This document shows, piece by piece, positions 33,434-42,813 of a DNA stretch of 64,000 bases. How positions within the stretch are numbered: the first letter of the stretch is position 1; each line of letters opens with the position of its first letter. This stretch comes from Actinophytocola gossypii (GTDB lineage: Bacteria; Actinomycetota; Actinomycetes; Mycobacteriales; Pseudonocardiaceae). Location of the stretch: the NCBI RefSeq assembly GCF_025165815.1, contig NZ_JAFFZE010000012.1:477368-541367 (forward strand). Direction: 5' to 3'. A program made the position numbers and the translations under genes. The notes under the pieces were generated by a model, which had not been told where the DNA came from, ran no database searches, and saw only the letters and a program-made list of their open reading frames with translations.

Positions 33434-34527
33434 CAGCTATCGCCCCAAAGATGCTTTATCCAGCCGAGCTGATCAGCATTCGGCGTTACCTTGCTCTGCT
33501 TTTTGAACCCGCGTCCCGGTATGACCGTCTTAACTCTTCCCGGGGTGATATCAAGTACCACTTGACCTTTTTCGTTTGTTACAAATATTCGCTTCTCATT
33601 GGCGCTCGCACCCCGCACGATCGAATTCGGGGGGGCCAACAAAGTTCTTAACATTCTTACCACCCCTACCCGCGCCCGGGAACTGAAAAGTGCTGTCTAA
33701 AATTGGCGGACATGAGTTATGAACAAGCAAAAGTTCTTCATCCGCAACTACATAGTAGGTGTGGATGTCACTGACAGTAAGATTGTAAGTGGCTTCGCTG
33801 CGGGTGGTGGCGAGCCGTAGACCTCCCACTCGGACGGTAGTGCCATCGGCGGTGAGGAGGTGGTCGCCGGGGTCGAGGTGTTGGGCTTGTTGCCATTGGT
33901 GGTCGGTGGCGTTCCAGTAGGGGTGGTCTTCGGTGGTGGTGACGGTAGCACCGTCTTCGGTGACCAAGTCGAGGACGGTGTCGAGGTGGTGCCACACAGC
34001 GGTGACGGTGCGGGCTCCACTCTTACCGGTTTCGGGGTCGGTGGCCTGGACTTGGTCGCCAACCTCGACGTCTTTGATCGGCTTGGTGCTGCCATCAGCC
34101 ATTAGAACGTGTGTGTCGCCCGTGAAGCTGCACGCTTTGCCAGCTTTGCCGATCCATTTTCCTATAGTGGCGAACACTCCCAGCACCGGCGGCGTGGCGG
34201 CACCAGATATGGCCGCGTTAACGTAGTCTCCCTCGTTCAGATACAGACCAGCGTTGGCTGCATCGCAATAGTCTAGAACGATTCCACATAGATCGAGCAG
34301 GAAATGTTCCACACCACTTCCCGACGGGGGTTCATAAGGGATACAGAGCGGGTCGTCGGGGAACTCGTGGCAGAAGGCGGCACGAATCTGACCGTAGTCA
34401 TCGTCTTTTCTGTTCGTGCCAGCAGCATCGATCAGGTAAGGCTTTAGACGGGTTCTACGTGTTTCCGGATCGTCGTCCAACACCCCGCTATTGACCACGC
34501 GCTCCGGATACTCTGGCGCGGTTGGTC
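33433..34527 (-). pseudogene. Polymorphic toxin with pretoxin-Hint domain, 5'-truncated and frameshifted
   Basis: The Hint (autoprocessing) domain is complete: CSFTGDTHVLMADGSTKPIK, VEVGDQVQATDPETG, TTTEDHPYWNATDHQWQQA, DIHTYYVVADEELLLVHNSC. The leading Cys and trailing HNS/C are those of pretoxin-Hint domains that release a toxin tip. After FQFPGAGRGGKNVKNFVG a run of seven G (plus strand, about 33630) shifts the frame. The neighbouring frame gives a sensible tip: NSIVRGASANEKRIFVTNEK then VVLDITPGRVKTVIPGRGFK and GWIKHLWGDS. At its 5' side the gene is cut by the IS5 copy 2 end, with integrase sequence on the other side, so the delivery domains are lost. Confidence 0.75.
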
Positions 34528-34927
34528 TAAGAGCCCCTAACACATTGATGATCTTGGTTTGAGATGATCTTGTGGTGGCTGCGCCCTGGGTCGTGTCGGA
34601 CGAGTTGTGGTCTCGGATCGAGCCGCTGCTGCCGGCTCGGCCGGCGAGCCGGACGGGACCGAAGCCGTTGCCGGATCGGCAGGTGCTGCAAGGGATCCTG
34701 TTCGTGCTCTACACCGGGATCGGGTGGGAGGACCTACCTCAGGAGCTCGGGTTCGGTTCCGGGATGACCTGCTGGCGGCGGCTACGGGACTGGACCGAGG
34801 CCGGGGTGTTCGACCAGCTCCACCAGGCGTTGCTGGCCGAGCTGAACGCCGCCGGTCGGATCGACTGGTCCCGGGCCTGCGTGGGTGCCTCGCACGTGCG
34901 GGCGAAAAGGTGCCCCTATGTGATTCG

Positions 34928-36130
34928 TCAAGCCGGTGGAAGGGGTTGGGCCTGGTAGAGGGTGCGGTCGCGGAGCATGGCGTAGAGCACGTCGATCCGG
35001 CGTCTGGCCAGGCAGGTGATGGCGGCGACGTGGTGTTTGCCTTCGGCGCGTTTGCGCTTGTAGTAGGTCCGAGAGGCGGGTTCTCGTAGTGACGCGAACG
35101 CGGAAAGGTAGAAGGCGCGTTTGAGCTGCTTGTTGCCGCGTTGGGAGGGATGTTCACCGCGGATGGAGGAGCCCGATGAGCGGGTGGCGGGCGCGAGCCC
35201 GGAGTAGGCGGCGAGGTGTCCTGCGGTGGGGAATCCGCTGGCGTCACCGACATCGATGAGGATGCGGGCTGCGGTCCTGACCCCGATGCCGGGCAGTGAG
35301 GTCAGGACCTTGGCAAGAGGGTGGGCCTCCAGCAGTTCCTCGATGCGTGTGGCGAGAAGTCTTCGCTGGTCATGAACCGCGCTCAGAGAGCTGGCGAGGC
35401 TGGGGATGATCAGTGTGGCGGCGTCGGTGCCGGGCACTGTCACCGTCTGTTCGTCGAGGGCGGCGAAGATGTCGTCGACCAGGCGTAGGGCCATACGTGG
35501 TGCCTTGGGCTGCAGCAGGAGTAGCAGCTGGCGACGTCCCGCCTTGCTGATCTGTGCAGGGGAGCCGAAGCGTTCCAGCGCCGCGCGGCCGGCCGGGTGG
35601 TCCAGGCGGGGTCCCAAGACTCGTTCCAGCGACGGGTGGATCTGGGTGAGCAGGCCACGCAGCCGGTTGGTGATCCGGGTGGATTCTTGAGCGAGGTCGT
35701 CGTCGAACCCGACGAGCATCTGCAATTCGGCGACGGTCTCGTCATCAGGAGCGAGATCGCGCAGCGTGTGCGGCATGGTGCGGGCCGCGTCGGCGATGAT
35801 GAACGCGTCGCGGGCGTCGGTCTTGGCCTCCCCGGGATAGAGGTCGGCGATGCGTCGCATTGTCAGGCCGGGCAGATAAGCGACGCGACAGCCGGTGTCG
35901 CGAGCGACGGCAATGGGCAAGGCGCCGATGGAGGCCGGCTGATCGACCACGACCAACACGGTGCCGTGCCTGGCCTGAAGCTTGGTGAACACCTCCCGCA
36001 GCTTCGGTTCGGTGTTGGGCATTCGCTTATCGAATGCCTTCTTCCCAGCCGGAGTGACAGCGGTGGCGTGGTGCTCACCTTTGCCGACGTCCAGACCGAG
36101 GAAGACGCCGATTCCACCGGTATCGGTCAC
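34928..36130 (-). CDS. IS110-family DEDD recombinase
   Basis: 400 residues, apparently intact. The N-terminal RuvC-like DEDD domain shows FLGLDVGKGEHHATAV (first Asp), VLVVVDQPASIGALP and EAKTDARDAFIIADAA (second acidic pair). The C-terminal Tnp_IS116/IS110 domain shows LLTSLPGIGVRTAARILIDV and SGLAPATRSSGSSIRGE then RGNKQLKRAFYLSAFASL with its catalytic Ser region. Family members recombine DNA guided by a structured bridge RNA encoded by the element. It is the only fully intact transposase besides the IS256 copy in the island. Confidence 0.92.
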   Translation of the reverse strand: MTDTGGIGVFLGLDVGKGEHHATAVTPAGKKAFDKRMPNTEPKLREVFTKLQARHGTVLVVVDQPASIGALPIAVARDTGCRVAYLPGLTMRRIADLYPGEAKTDARDAFIIADAARTMPHTLRDLAPDDETVAELQMLVGFDDDLAQESTRITNRLRGLLTQIHPSLERVLGPRLDHPAGRAALERFGSPAQISKAGRRQLLLLLQPKAPRMALRLVDDIFAALDEQTVTVPGTDAATLIIPSLASSLSAVHDQRRLLATRIEELLEAHPLAKVLTSLPGIGVRTAARILIDVGDASGFPTAGHLAAYSGLAPATRSSGSSIRGEHPSQRGNKQLKRAFYLSAFASLREPASRTYYKRKRAEGKHHVAAITCLARRRIDVLYAMLRDRTLYQAQPLPPA

Positions 36131-36366
36131 GCATCATCTCCTGGAACGCAGCCTTCCCGGCCTCACCTGCGGCATCAGCGTGCCGGCATCCACGTTACGA
36201 AGAGCCTGCCAACCCACGACGCGTCGGCGGTCATGCCCCTAATCAGCGGTCTGCCGATGCCTCCGGAGCCTGGTGACACCACCTTTTCGATCATGATCGA
36301 CAGGGGGCGCAAGTCATGCCAGACCCGGAGGCCGGGAGCCCCATTGCGGAGCCATGAAGAAGGTAA
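36131..36366 (-). ncRNA. Candidate bridge-RNA locus of the IS110 element
   Basis: This 236-bp non-coding stretch lies upstream of the recombinase, between its start and the element end. Known IS110-group elements encode the guide (bridge) RNA in exactly this position. Several self-complementary blocks are visible (for example GCCGATGCCTCCGGAGCC and CGGAGGCCGGGAGCC). The target-binding loop should contain bases matching GGCGAAAAGG or GGGGGCTCAG. Structure was not computed. Confidence 0.5.
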
Positions 36367-36840
36367 CGGGGGCTCAGCGACCGGGCCGAGTCCGGTCGAC
36401 CGCGGTAAGACCGGCTTAAAACACCACCTGATCTGCGACGGCGGCGGGATCCACTCGCGGTCACGCTGACCGGTGGCAACCGCAACGACATCACCCAACT
36501 CATCCCGCTGCTCGACGCGATCCCGCCTGTCAGCGGCCGTCGAGGTCGCCCGCGTCGCAAGCCTGACGTGCTGGTGGCTGACCGCGGCTACGACCACGAC
36601 AAGTACCGCCGCCTGCTCCACCAACGTGGCATCCGGCCGCTGATCAGCAGGCGCGGCACCCGAGACAACAACCAACCGGTGCGCTGGGCCGTGGAGCAGA
36701 CCCTCGCCCTGCTCCACCAGTTCCGACGTCTCGCCGAACGCTGGGAACGCCGCACCGACATCCACCACGGATTCCTCAGCCTCGCCACCAGCATCATCTG
36801 CTGGCGCCGACTCCGCGCACCAATGTGTTAGGGGCTCTAA

Positions 36841-37343
36841 CTACGTTCCGTTATCAGAGTGCGGAGGCGGCACGGGTACTCACCGCCGCCTACACCGGGA
36901 TGCGGTGGGGCGAACTCACTGGGCTGCAATGGACGTGCGTCGACCTCCACCACGGCGAGATCCACGTCAGCCGGGTCGACGGGGCGCTGCACAAGATCAA
37001 CGGACACCACACCCTAGGCCGGCCGAAGACACCCGCCGGTGTCCGCACCATCCACCTCCCTCGAGCCCTCATCGACCGACTCCACACCCACCAGCAAGAC
37101 AGCTGCGAGACCCAGGCAGTGTTCACCGCGACGGACGGGGGCTGGTACCGGCGGTCCAACTTCCGACGGCCGGTCTGGCTGCCCGCAGTCAATGGCGGTT
37201 CCAACCGGCGCTGGACACCCCTCACGCCCGGTGTGCACTCCCACGGCCTTCGCCACACTTACAAGACCAGGGAGTCAATGGCATACCAATGCTATGCGGC
37301 TCCATCAGCGTCGTCAGGGGATCGCTCCGATGGTGATACCTGA
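36841..37343 (+). pseudogene. Tyrosine integrase, middle part only
   Basis: The frame reads AAYTGMRWGELTGLQW (first catalytic Arg), HHTLGRPKTPAGVRTIHLPR, RRSNFRRPVWLPAVNGG and VHSHGLRHTYKT (HxxR). It then loses similarity at RESMAYQCY before the second His/Tyr box. The 5' part was removed at the IS5 copy 2 insertion point. It is closely related to the fragments at 25479 and 62225, so several relatives of one integrase are scattered here. Confidence 0.75.
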
Positions 37344-37631
37344 ACCTACGGTTTGATGATCAGCTTCGCCGGTCGCCTGCTGTCACCTGCTGTCACCTGC
37401 CAACATACCGCACGACCTGCAACATTAACAATCGGGAACGGACAACGTGGAGTGTCCATCGCGGTCGTTTGCAGTTGTTTTCTGGGAGTAGACCAGGGGA
37501 ACGATCTTGTATCTGCCCTCTGGATGACCACCCACAAGGAGGGGGCTTCCTGCCATCCCGACGAACCGCAACCGACCTGCGGTCCCCCTCCATCCTGTTG
37601 GCCAGCCCGTCCGGCGAGGGCTGCTCTTTGT
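37344..37631. other. Spacer with short tandem repeat, no gene
   Basis: The only structure is a repeated CTGCTGTCAC word (about 37378-37397). No coding frame. Confidence 0.35.
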
Positions 37632-37934
37632 TCAGCGTGCTCGCTTGCCTCTTCCGACGTTGTTGACCACCATGGATGTAACGGCTTTGGCGGGACGACC
37701 CATGTGGTCAGGAGTGCGGAACGGTCCCGGCTTTGCACCACCACTACTGCCGCGCCTTTTCACACCGGCAGCGGTCCGGCCTGCCGCGATCGCCTTTTCG
37801 GTGTCAGGTTCGCCCGCAACAGCCTTCAGGGCGCGGAGCGCACGATTCCGCTTGCCCACCGCGGCCTGCAGCGCGCGGTTTGCTAGGCAGTACTCCATAT
37901 ATGCGTCAGCGATGTCGGACTTCCCAGCCGGCAT
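37632..37934 (-). CDS. Small basic protein of unknown function
   Basis: 100 residues from ATG 37934, chosen because GGAGG lies 6 bases upstream. The first half is helical (DIADAYMEYCLANRALQAAV, then KRNRALRALKAVAGEP), with a Gly/Lys/Arg-rich tail (RRGSSGGAKPGPFRTP, GRGKRAR) that suggests nucleic-acid contact. No family was recognised. It is flanked by relics, so it may be a fragment; the good ribosome site and clean frame argue for a gene. Confidence 0.45.
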   Translation of the reverse strand: MPAGKSDIADAYMEYCLANRALQAAVGKRNRALRALKAVAGEPDTEKAIAAGRTAAGVKRRGSSGGAKPGPFRTPDHMGRPAKAVTSMVVNNVGRGKRAR

Positions 37935-38264
37935 ATCGACCTCCACCCTGCTTGTAACAAGGAGATCGTTCTCGCCTGTGGGTATGTTTCACGCAGTGGC
38001 TCCGGCGACAGTGGGAACTTGCCCTCTGCAGCGTAGATTGAATCAGCTTCCGGGCGGTCGTTTGCTTCTTGGCCCACCTCCGGCCAACCGGCGCGCGCTG
38101 GGACCGGCGCCAGCCGCACGCCCAGCGCGCAGTGCCGAGTCGGCCATGAGCACAGCGGGCCAGCGGGCGCCGACAGGCGTCCGCCATGAACAAGTAGAGA
38201 AATTCTGAACACACTGATCACGCCGTACTCGAGGCGCGGGTCTCCGCGATGATCCACGAGAGGT
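37935..38264. other. Spacer, no gene seen
   Basis: No coding frame supported. The truncated VUT transporter gene runs into this stretch. Confidence 0.35.
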
Positions 38265-38597
38265 AGTCAGGGCCACGGCGATACGCGGTGCGGCGAGCAG
38301 AGCGGAGGCGCCTACTCCGGCCACGATGCCCGCGGCCACTCCACGCGCGCCGAACGTGTCGTGGAGGAGGTCGCGCGCGGTCAGGCTCGTTCCGGCGAAC
38401 AGCGTGCCGGCCGGAACGAGCAGCCCACCGATCACCAGCGGAGGCCAGTGCACCGAGGCGATGTTGGCGGCAACCACCGAGATCAGGTATCCGATCATCA
38501 CCGCCATCGCGGCGAACACGGACCGCGAGCCCACCGCCTGACCCCACCACCTCGGTGGGGCCGGCGTGTGCCGCGTTGATGTGATCGCGGTGCTCAC
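38265..38597 (-). pseudogene. VUT/YhhQ-type queuosine-precursor transporter, 3'-truncated
   Basis: From GTG 38597 the frame reads AVMIGYLISVVAANIASVHW then PLVIGGLLVPAGTLFAGTSL, ARDLLHDTFGARGVAAGIVA and SALLAAPRIAVA. These are the first membrane segments and the TxRDLxHD signature of VUT (YhhQ) transporters, which take up queuosine precursors such as preQ0 in relatives. After about 38270 similarity stops and the frame runs into unrelated sequence, so roughly the last third is missing. See the DpdA-like relic at 15311 for a possible pathway partner. Confidence 0.65.
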
Positions 38598-38989
38598 GCA
38601 GCACGCTCAGGGTTGCTGCGCGCGGTGCTAGCGGTGATCGGCTCGTGGAGCGGCAGGACCACGGCGAGCAACCGTCGGGGTCGCCATCCTCGTCGGTGTG
38701 GTGTGTCCCCCGCTGACCTGCGCGGATGTGCTCGTTGGCTGTTGTTGGTTGCCTTGGTCTGCCGATGTCATTCTGGGAAATTCTGGATCGGAGTGTTCTG
38801 CCCGAACGACATTTGCGCAGGTCAAGCTCACCCGCTGAGGAGACTCGACCGGCACGCCCGACATCCCGGGCGCCCCGCCAGCCGTCAGCACGACCCCCTG
38901 GGCCGGACCCGGTTCACGGACATGCAGTAACGGTGCGACAGCGTCCCTGTATCGACCCGACGCAACGTGACCTCACCAGCCGCAGCCAG
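38598..38989. other. Spacer, no gene seen
   Basis: No supported coding frame. It holds whatever terminates the TIR-NACHT transcript and promotes the VUT relic; no hairpin stood out. Confidence 0.35.
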
Positions 38990-41900
38990 TCACAGCTGGT
39001 CGGGTGTGTACATGCGATGGAGCGCGTCGGTCAACCCGCCCCGGATCGTTCCGGTCAGCTCGGGCGAGGCCAGCATGGCGGCGATTCGCGCGGCGAGGTG
39101 CTCGTCGGTGGGGAGACCGCCAATCCCGTAGGTGGCGGTCTCGCGCATTTCTCGGGAGTCGTGTCGGAGGAATCGGAGACACAACTCCCATGTGGCTGGG
39201 CGGTCCACACGTAGCCAGCCGAGCGCACGCATGCCGGTCGCCAATGCGCCGACGTTCTCCTCGGTCGGTTCGACGTCCAGGAACGCGGGCAGGGCCTCGA
39301 CCAGCCCAGTCGCCGCGCGGCGGCGCCATTCGGGATTGGTGTGAGCGCACTGGACGAGCACCTCGATCGCCCCAGCGCGACGCGCGACGGACGGGTCGGA
39401 GACTGCGATCGTCTCGAGAAGCTCGATGGCGTCGTGGGTGAGCCCGGAAAGCCGAGCTGTCGCCGCGAGCACCCACGGCAGCGTCGGACGGGACGGGTCA
39501 CGTGCCAGCACTGCCAAACGGGCGACCACCTCGGACGAACGGGTGGCGAAGTTGCTCAGATAGCCCTGAGCCCAGCCGCAGAGGATCGGCGATTCGTCCT
39601 CGAGAACGGTCAGCATCGCCTCAACCACGGCACTTTCACCGCCTCTGAGGCGAAACAGTGCGTAGGCCGGCCAGCTGCGATCAGCCGGTGGGATCCGCTG
39701 GTCGAGGAGCATGCGCAGCAGACGTTCTCGGACCTCAGCTGAGTTCTCGCCCAGCCAGCCAAGGCCGGTGGCCGCCGCTCTGCGCAGACGGTCGGAGCCT
39801 GCTTCGTCGTCCAGCCATGTCATGTACGTCGAGAGCACGCGGCCCCGACACGGACTATCCCGAGCGAGGAGACCGACGACCTCGGCTGCCGTGCACGGCA
39901 GCCGAGTCTCGACGCCGGATTCGAGATCACTGACACGCGCAGGGATCGTCCCGAGGATCGCCGCCACGTGGTCAGCCGTCGGCTGCAGGTCGACCCCGAG
40001 GTCGCGCACCGCCATCGCGGCCCGTTCGGCGGTTTCGCTGTCGGCCGACACGATGAGCTCGACGAGCGCGTCCTGTGCCGCCTGCACGTCACCGACGATG
40101 GCTGCGACGCAGTGCCGTTCGACCGGGGACGACCGGTCCGTCATGCTGGCCAGGCATCGACGCGACGTGGCCCGCATCGGCGTGTCCTGCCATGAACGCA
40201 GCACCCGGACCGCGGCCTGGGACACCAGGTGACCGACTTCCTGCCGGCTCCTCGTTCCGATGCTGAGAACCTCCGATGCGACGCGTACCGCCGGTTCGTC
40301 ATCGATGACTGCCACCAGGGCAGGGCTCTCGCCGAGTGCCTCGCCGACGAGCAACAGGTCCCGGTGGAGCCACTCCTCGTGCGTGCTTCCCGCGTCCAGT
40401 ACGTACTCGATGACCGCCCGTGCCCGCTTACCGCGTTGCATGCTCACTAGCAGGAGGTGCACGTTCCGCCACTCCGGCTCGTGGAGACCGTGTTCCGCCA
40501 GGTGCCGCACGACCTCGTCGACGCCCCGCTCGTAGATCGCGCAGGCTGCGAGGTGTTCCTGGACGGCGCGGTGGCAGAACGCGAAGTGACCTGGTCCGGA
40601 TTCGACGAGCAGTCCGGTTCGGATCACCGCGTAGCGGAGCAGCTCTCGGGCCTGCCAACGCGCCAGGGACATGTCTGCGTGCTCGCCGAGCGCTTCCGTC
40701 AGCTCGTATTCCAGCGTCGCGGCCTCGACGATTGACCGGCTGCCGCATGCGGCCAACCCGGCGTGCACGCGGTACGCGACGATCTCGAGTGCCCGCCTGA
40801 TCTCTCCGGGTTCCAGCCTACGCGGCCGCTCGACGGTCTCGATGCCGCGGTGGGCGTCCCAGTCGGCGAGCATCATCTCGACGGCGACGTCGTATAGCGC
40901 CTGTCGTTCCCTCGGCAGCCGGTCCACGGTGCCGCGCGCGACCACGATGCGGGCGACGATCGACAACAGCAATGGGGTCTCGACGAACGTCGAGAGCCGG
41001 GTGTCCTCGAGGACGCGCTTGGCGACCTCCTCCGCCCCCGAGCCCAGCACACCGGTCAGCACCGCACGCACCTGCCGTTCCGAGAACGGCGCCAGCTCAT
41101 AGTGCGTGAAGCGCCGACCGAGCAGCCGGGGGTCGTACCCGACCATCCGCGAGCTGACCAGGACCGTGGCCGACTCGTATTTCTCCGCGAACAAGTCGAT
41201 CTTGGTCAAGAGCTCGTTCCGCCTGCTCACCGTGGACGCTTCATCGACGCCGTCGACGAGCAGCATGCCCCGGCCCGACGCGAACAGCTCATCAAAAAAG
41301 CCATGGTCGAGGCCGAGGCCGAGCCACCGGCACGCGTCCCGTGCCAACTCGGCGGTGAGGCTGTCCTCGCCGGCAGGCGAAAGGTCCCGGACGCGGAGCA
41401 GCACGGGCACGCTCGCCGCATTGTCCGTCGAACCCGCCGCAGCATGGGCGCGAGTGATCATGCTGAACAGTGTCGTCTTGCCCGAGCCCGGGCCACCGAC
41501 GACGACCAGCCGTTGCGGGCGCACGTCCCGCAGCAGGTCCTCGGCGCTGCGCCGGGCCCGGTCCTTCACCGCTCTCCGCAGGTGCTCCGCCACGTCTGCC
41601 GTGAGCCCGTCAGTGACCGGTGCGTCGACCTGGAAGGGCAACAGGTCCGGCACCACTGGCGCGGCTGCCTGGGCAGCGGGGTCACGCCCCGTGCCGACCG
41701 CGGGCCCGTCGGTCAGCAGCACCGCCTCGGCCCGGCGGAGCTGCGCCCGCGTGTATGTCTCGACCGTTACCCTGCCCGGCCGGAACGCAACCCTTGCGGC
41801 CCGGCGCCAGCCGGTGTGCCGCTCGACGTCTTCGATCAGCGCACCGAACTGCCAAGTCCACGTCCCGTGGCTCAGTACCCGAGCCTGCCTGTCGGCGAGG

Positions 41901-42298
41901 TCCGTGAGCGAGGCTGGCAGTGCTTCCTTAGGCGGTATCGTCACGCCGTCGAGCAGCACCGGGATCAGGAGGATGTCCGGGCTGCGGAGGGCGGTCTCGA
42001 TCTCCTGCCGCACCCAGTCCGTCGGCGAGTCGACCCGCCGCCGGTTCCACTCGTCCGACGCGGTGAGCCATTCCGGTCCGATCAGAGCGAGGACGACCGG
42101 TGCGCCGACCAGCTCGTCGCGAAGCCGGGCCGGCCAGGTGGCGCCGCCGGGCATCGTGGTGTCGATGAACGCGGTGTGCGCACCGAACGCCGCATCAAGG
42201 TCGTGAGCCACCGCGCGGGCAGCACCGGCAGCGCTGTCACGCCGGTACGAGATGAAGATCCTGCCAGCCCTCGTCCGCTCCGGCCCAACAGAATCCAC
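38990..42298 (-). CDS. TIR-NACHT-HEAT protein, candidate antiphage NLR
   Basis: 1102 residues from GTG 42298. TIR domain at about 12-160: GRIFISYRRDSA and DWVRQEIETALRS, where Glu 99 is the expected NADase residue. NACHT ATPase at about 255-450: Walker A VVGGPGSGKTTLF (268-276) and Walker B GMLLVDGVDEAS (345-353), then a winged-helix region (PFSERQVRAVLTGVLG, LSTFVETPLLLSIVARI). From about 690 to the end come HEAT-like repeats (RAAATGLGWLGENSAEVRER, FLRHDSREMRETATYGIGGL). In bacterial NLR-like defence proteins the repeats sense phage protein, NACHT oligomerises and TIR consumes NAD+. It stands alone. Role is inferred from domain order and island context. Confidence 0.88.
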   Translation of the reverse strand: MDSVGPERTRAGRIFISYRRDSAAGAARAVAHDLDAAFGAHTAFIDTTMPGGATWPARLRDELVGAPVVLALIGPEWLTASDEWNRRRVDSPTDWVRQEIETALRSPDILLIPVLLDGVTIPPKEALPASLTDLADRQARVLSHGTWTWQFGALIEDVERHTGWRRAARVAFRPGRVTVETYTRAQLRRAEAVLLTDGPAVGTGRDPAAQAAAPVVPDLLPFQVDAPVTDGLTADVAEHLRRAVKDRARRSAEDLLRDVRPQRLVVVGGPGSGKTTLFSMITRAHAAAGSTDNAASVPVLLRVRDLSPAGEDSLTAELARDACRWLGLGLDHGFFDELFASGRGMLLVDGVDEASTVSRRNELLTKIDLFAEKYESATVLVSSRMVGYDPRLLGRRFTHYELAPFSERQVRAVLTGVLGSGAEEVAKRVLEDTRLSTFVETPLLLSIVARIVVARGTVDRLPRERQALYDVAVEMMLADWDAHRGIETVERPRRLEPGEIRRALEIVAYRVHAGLAACGSRSIVEAATLEYELTEALGEHADMSLARWQARELLRYAVIRTGLLVESGPGHFAFCHRAVQEHLAACAIYERGVDEVVRHLAEHGLHEPEWRNVHLLLVSMQRGKRARAVIEYVLDAGSTHEEWLHRDLLLVGEALGESPALVAVIDDEPAVRVASEVLSIGTRSRQEVGHLVSQAAVRVLRSWQDTPMRATSRRCLASMTDRSSPVERHCVAAIVGDVQAAQDALVELIVSADSETAERAAMAVRDLGVDLQPTADHVAAILGTIPARVSDLESGVETRLPCTAAEVVGLLARDSPCRGRVLSTYMTWLDDEAGSDRLRRAAATGLGWLGENSAEVRERLLRMLLDQRIPPADRSWPAYALFRLRGGESAVVEAMLTVLEDESPILCGWAQGYLSNFATRSSEVVARLAVLARDPSRPTLPWVLAATARLSGLTHDAIELLETIAVSDPSVARRAGAIEVLVQCAHTNPEWRRRAATGLVEALPAFLDVEPTEENVGALATGMRALGWLRVDRPATWELCLRFLRHDSREMRETATYGIGGLPTDEHLAARIAAMLASPELTGTIRGGLTDALHRMYTPDQL

Positions 42299-42813
42299 GA
42301 CGCCGCCTTTCGAATCGCTCCGCAGCGCTTACCTCAAGCGTACCCCCGGCGCGACCGACATCCCGTCGTCACTGAATGCACGTGAGTCCCGCCGGTCGCG
42401 GCTCCTACCTCGACCACCGAACGGAACGCAGGGGCGAAGCTCTCGAACTGGAGGTATGGCTCCAGCACTGCAGAATCGCAGCGCGCGGTCCGACCCGCAC
42501 TGACCCTTTTCCTCCTAACCTCAGGAAAAGTCACGAGACCTCCTGGTCGGCCCTGCTACTGCGATCACTGCGTAGAGCACTACGACAAAGATCGCCGCCG
42601 TTCTGCCCCTCCAACCGATGCCATGAGCCGGACCAAGTGGAAACGGCGACAGGCGGAATACCGCTCGCCGACCTCATACGAGACGGACGAAGCTCCACCT
42701 CGAAGGGCGGAACTCCAGGCTTGGAAATAGCGCCCAGTTCCCGCGTCGGTGAACTGGGGCTGCGCAACGTGGGGCGGCGGCCCGAAGGACGTTCGCCCCT
42801 GGTTGAGGAGCGC
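42299..42813. other. Spacer between TIR-NACHT and oxygenase genes, no gene seen
   Basis: No coding frame with recognisable motif on either strand. The TIR-NACHT promoter must lie near 42300-42380, where AAAGGCGG precedes the GTG start. Confidence 0.4.

Larger units (their letters stand above)
34911..36366 (-). mobile_element. IS110-family element nested inside IS5 copy 2
   Basis: About 1456 bp, defined by comparing the flanks with the uninterrupted IS5 copy 1 (GCGAACAAGGGGG). The left junction follows GGCGAAAAGG and the right junction precedes GGGGGCTCAGCGACCGG. Neither terminal inverted repeats nor a clear target duplication is seen, as expected for IS110 elements. It holds one intact recombinase gene with 17 bp behind it and about 235 bp in front. 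Confidence 0.8.
34531..36837 (+). mobile_element. IS5-family element, copy 2, interrupted by an IS110 element
   Basis: Ends GAGCCCCTAACACATTG and CAATGTGTTAGGGGCTC are near-perfect inverted repeats flanked by TAA on both sides, so the copy is young. Removing the IS110 insertion (34911-36366) leaves about 851 bp, the same size as copy 1. The transposase starts VVAAPWVVSDELWSRIEPLL and resumes after the insertion as SATGPSPVDRGKTGLKHHLI. One lost C at about 36452 shifts the frame, and the remainder reads VLVADRGYDHDKYRRLLHQR and NNQPVRWAVEQTLALLHQFR. It is therefore dead twice over. Confidence 0.85.
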
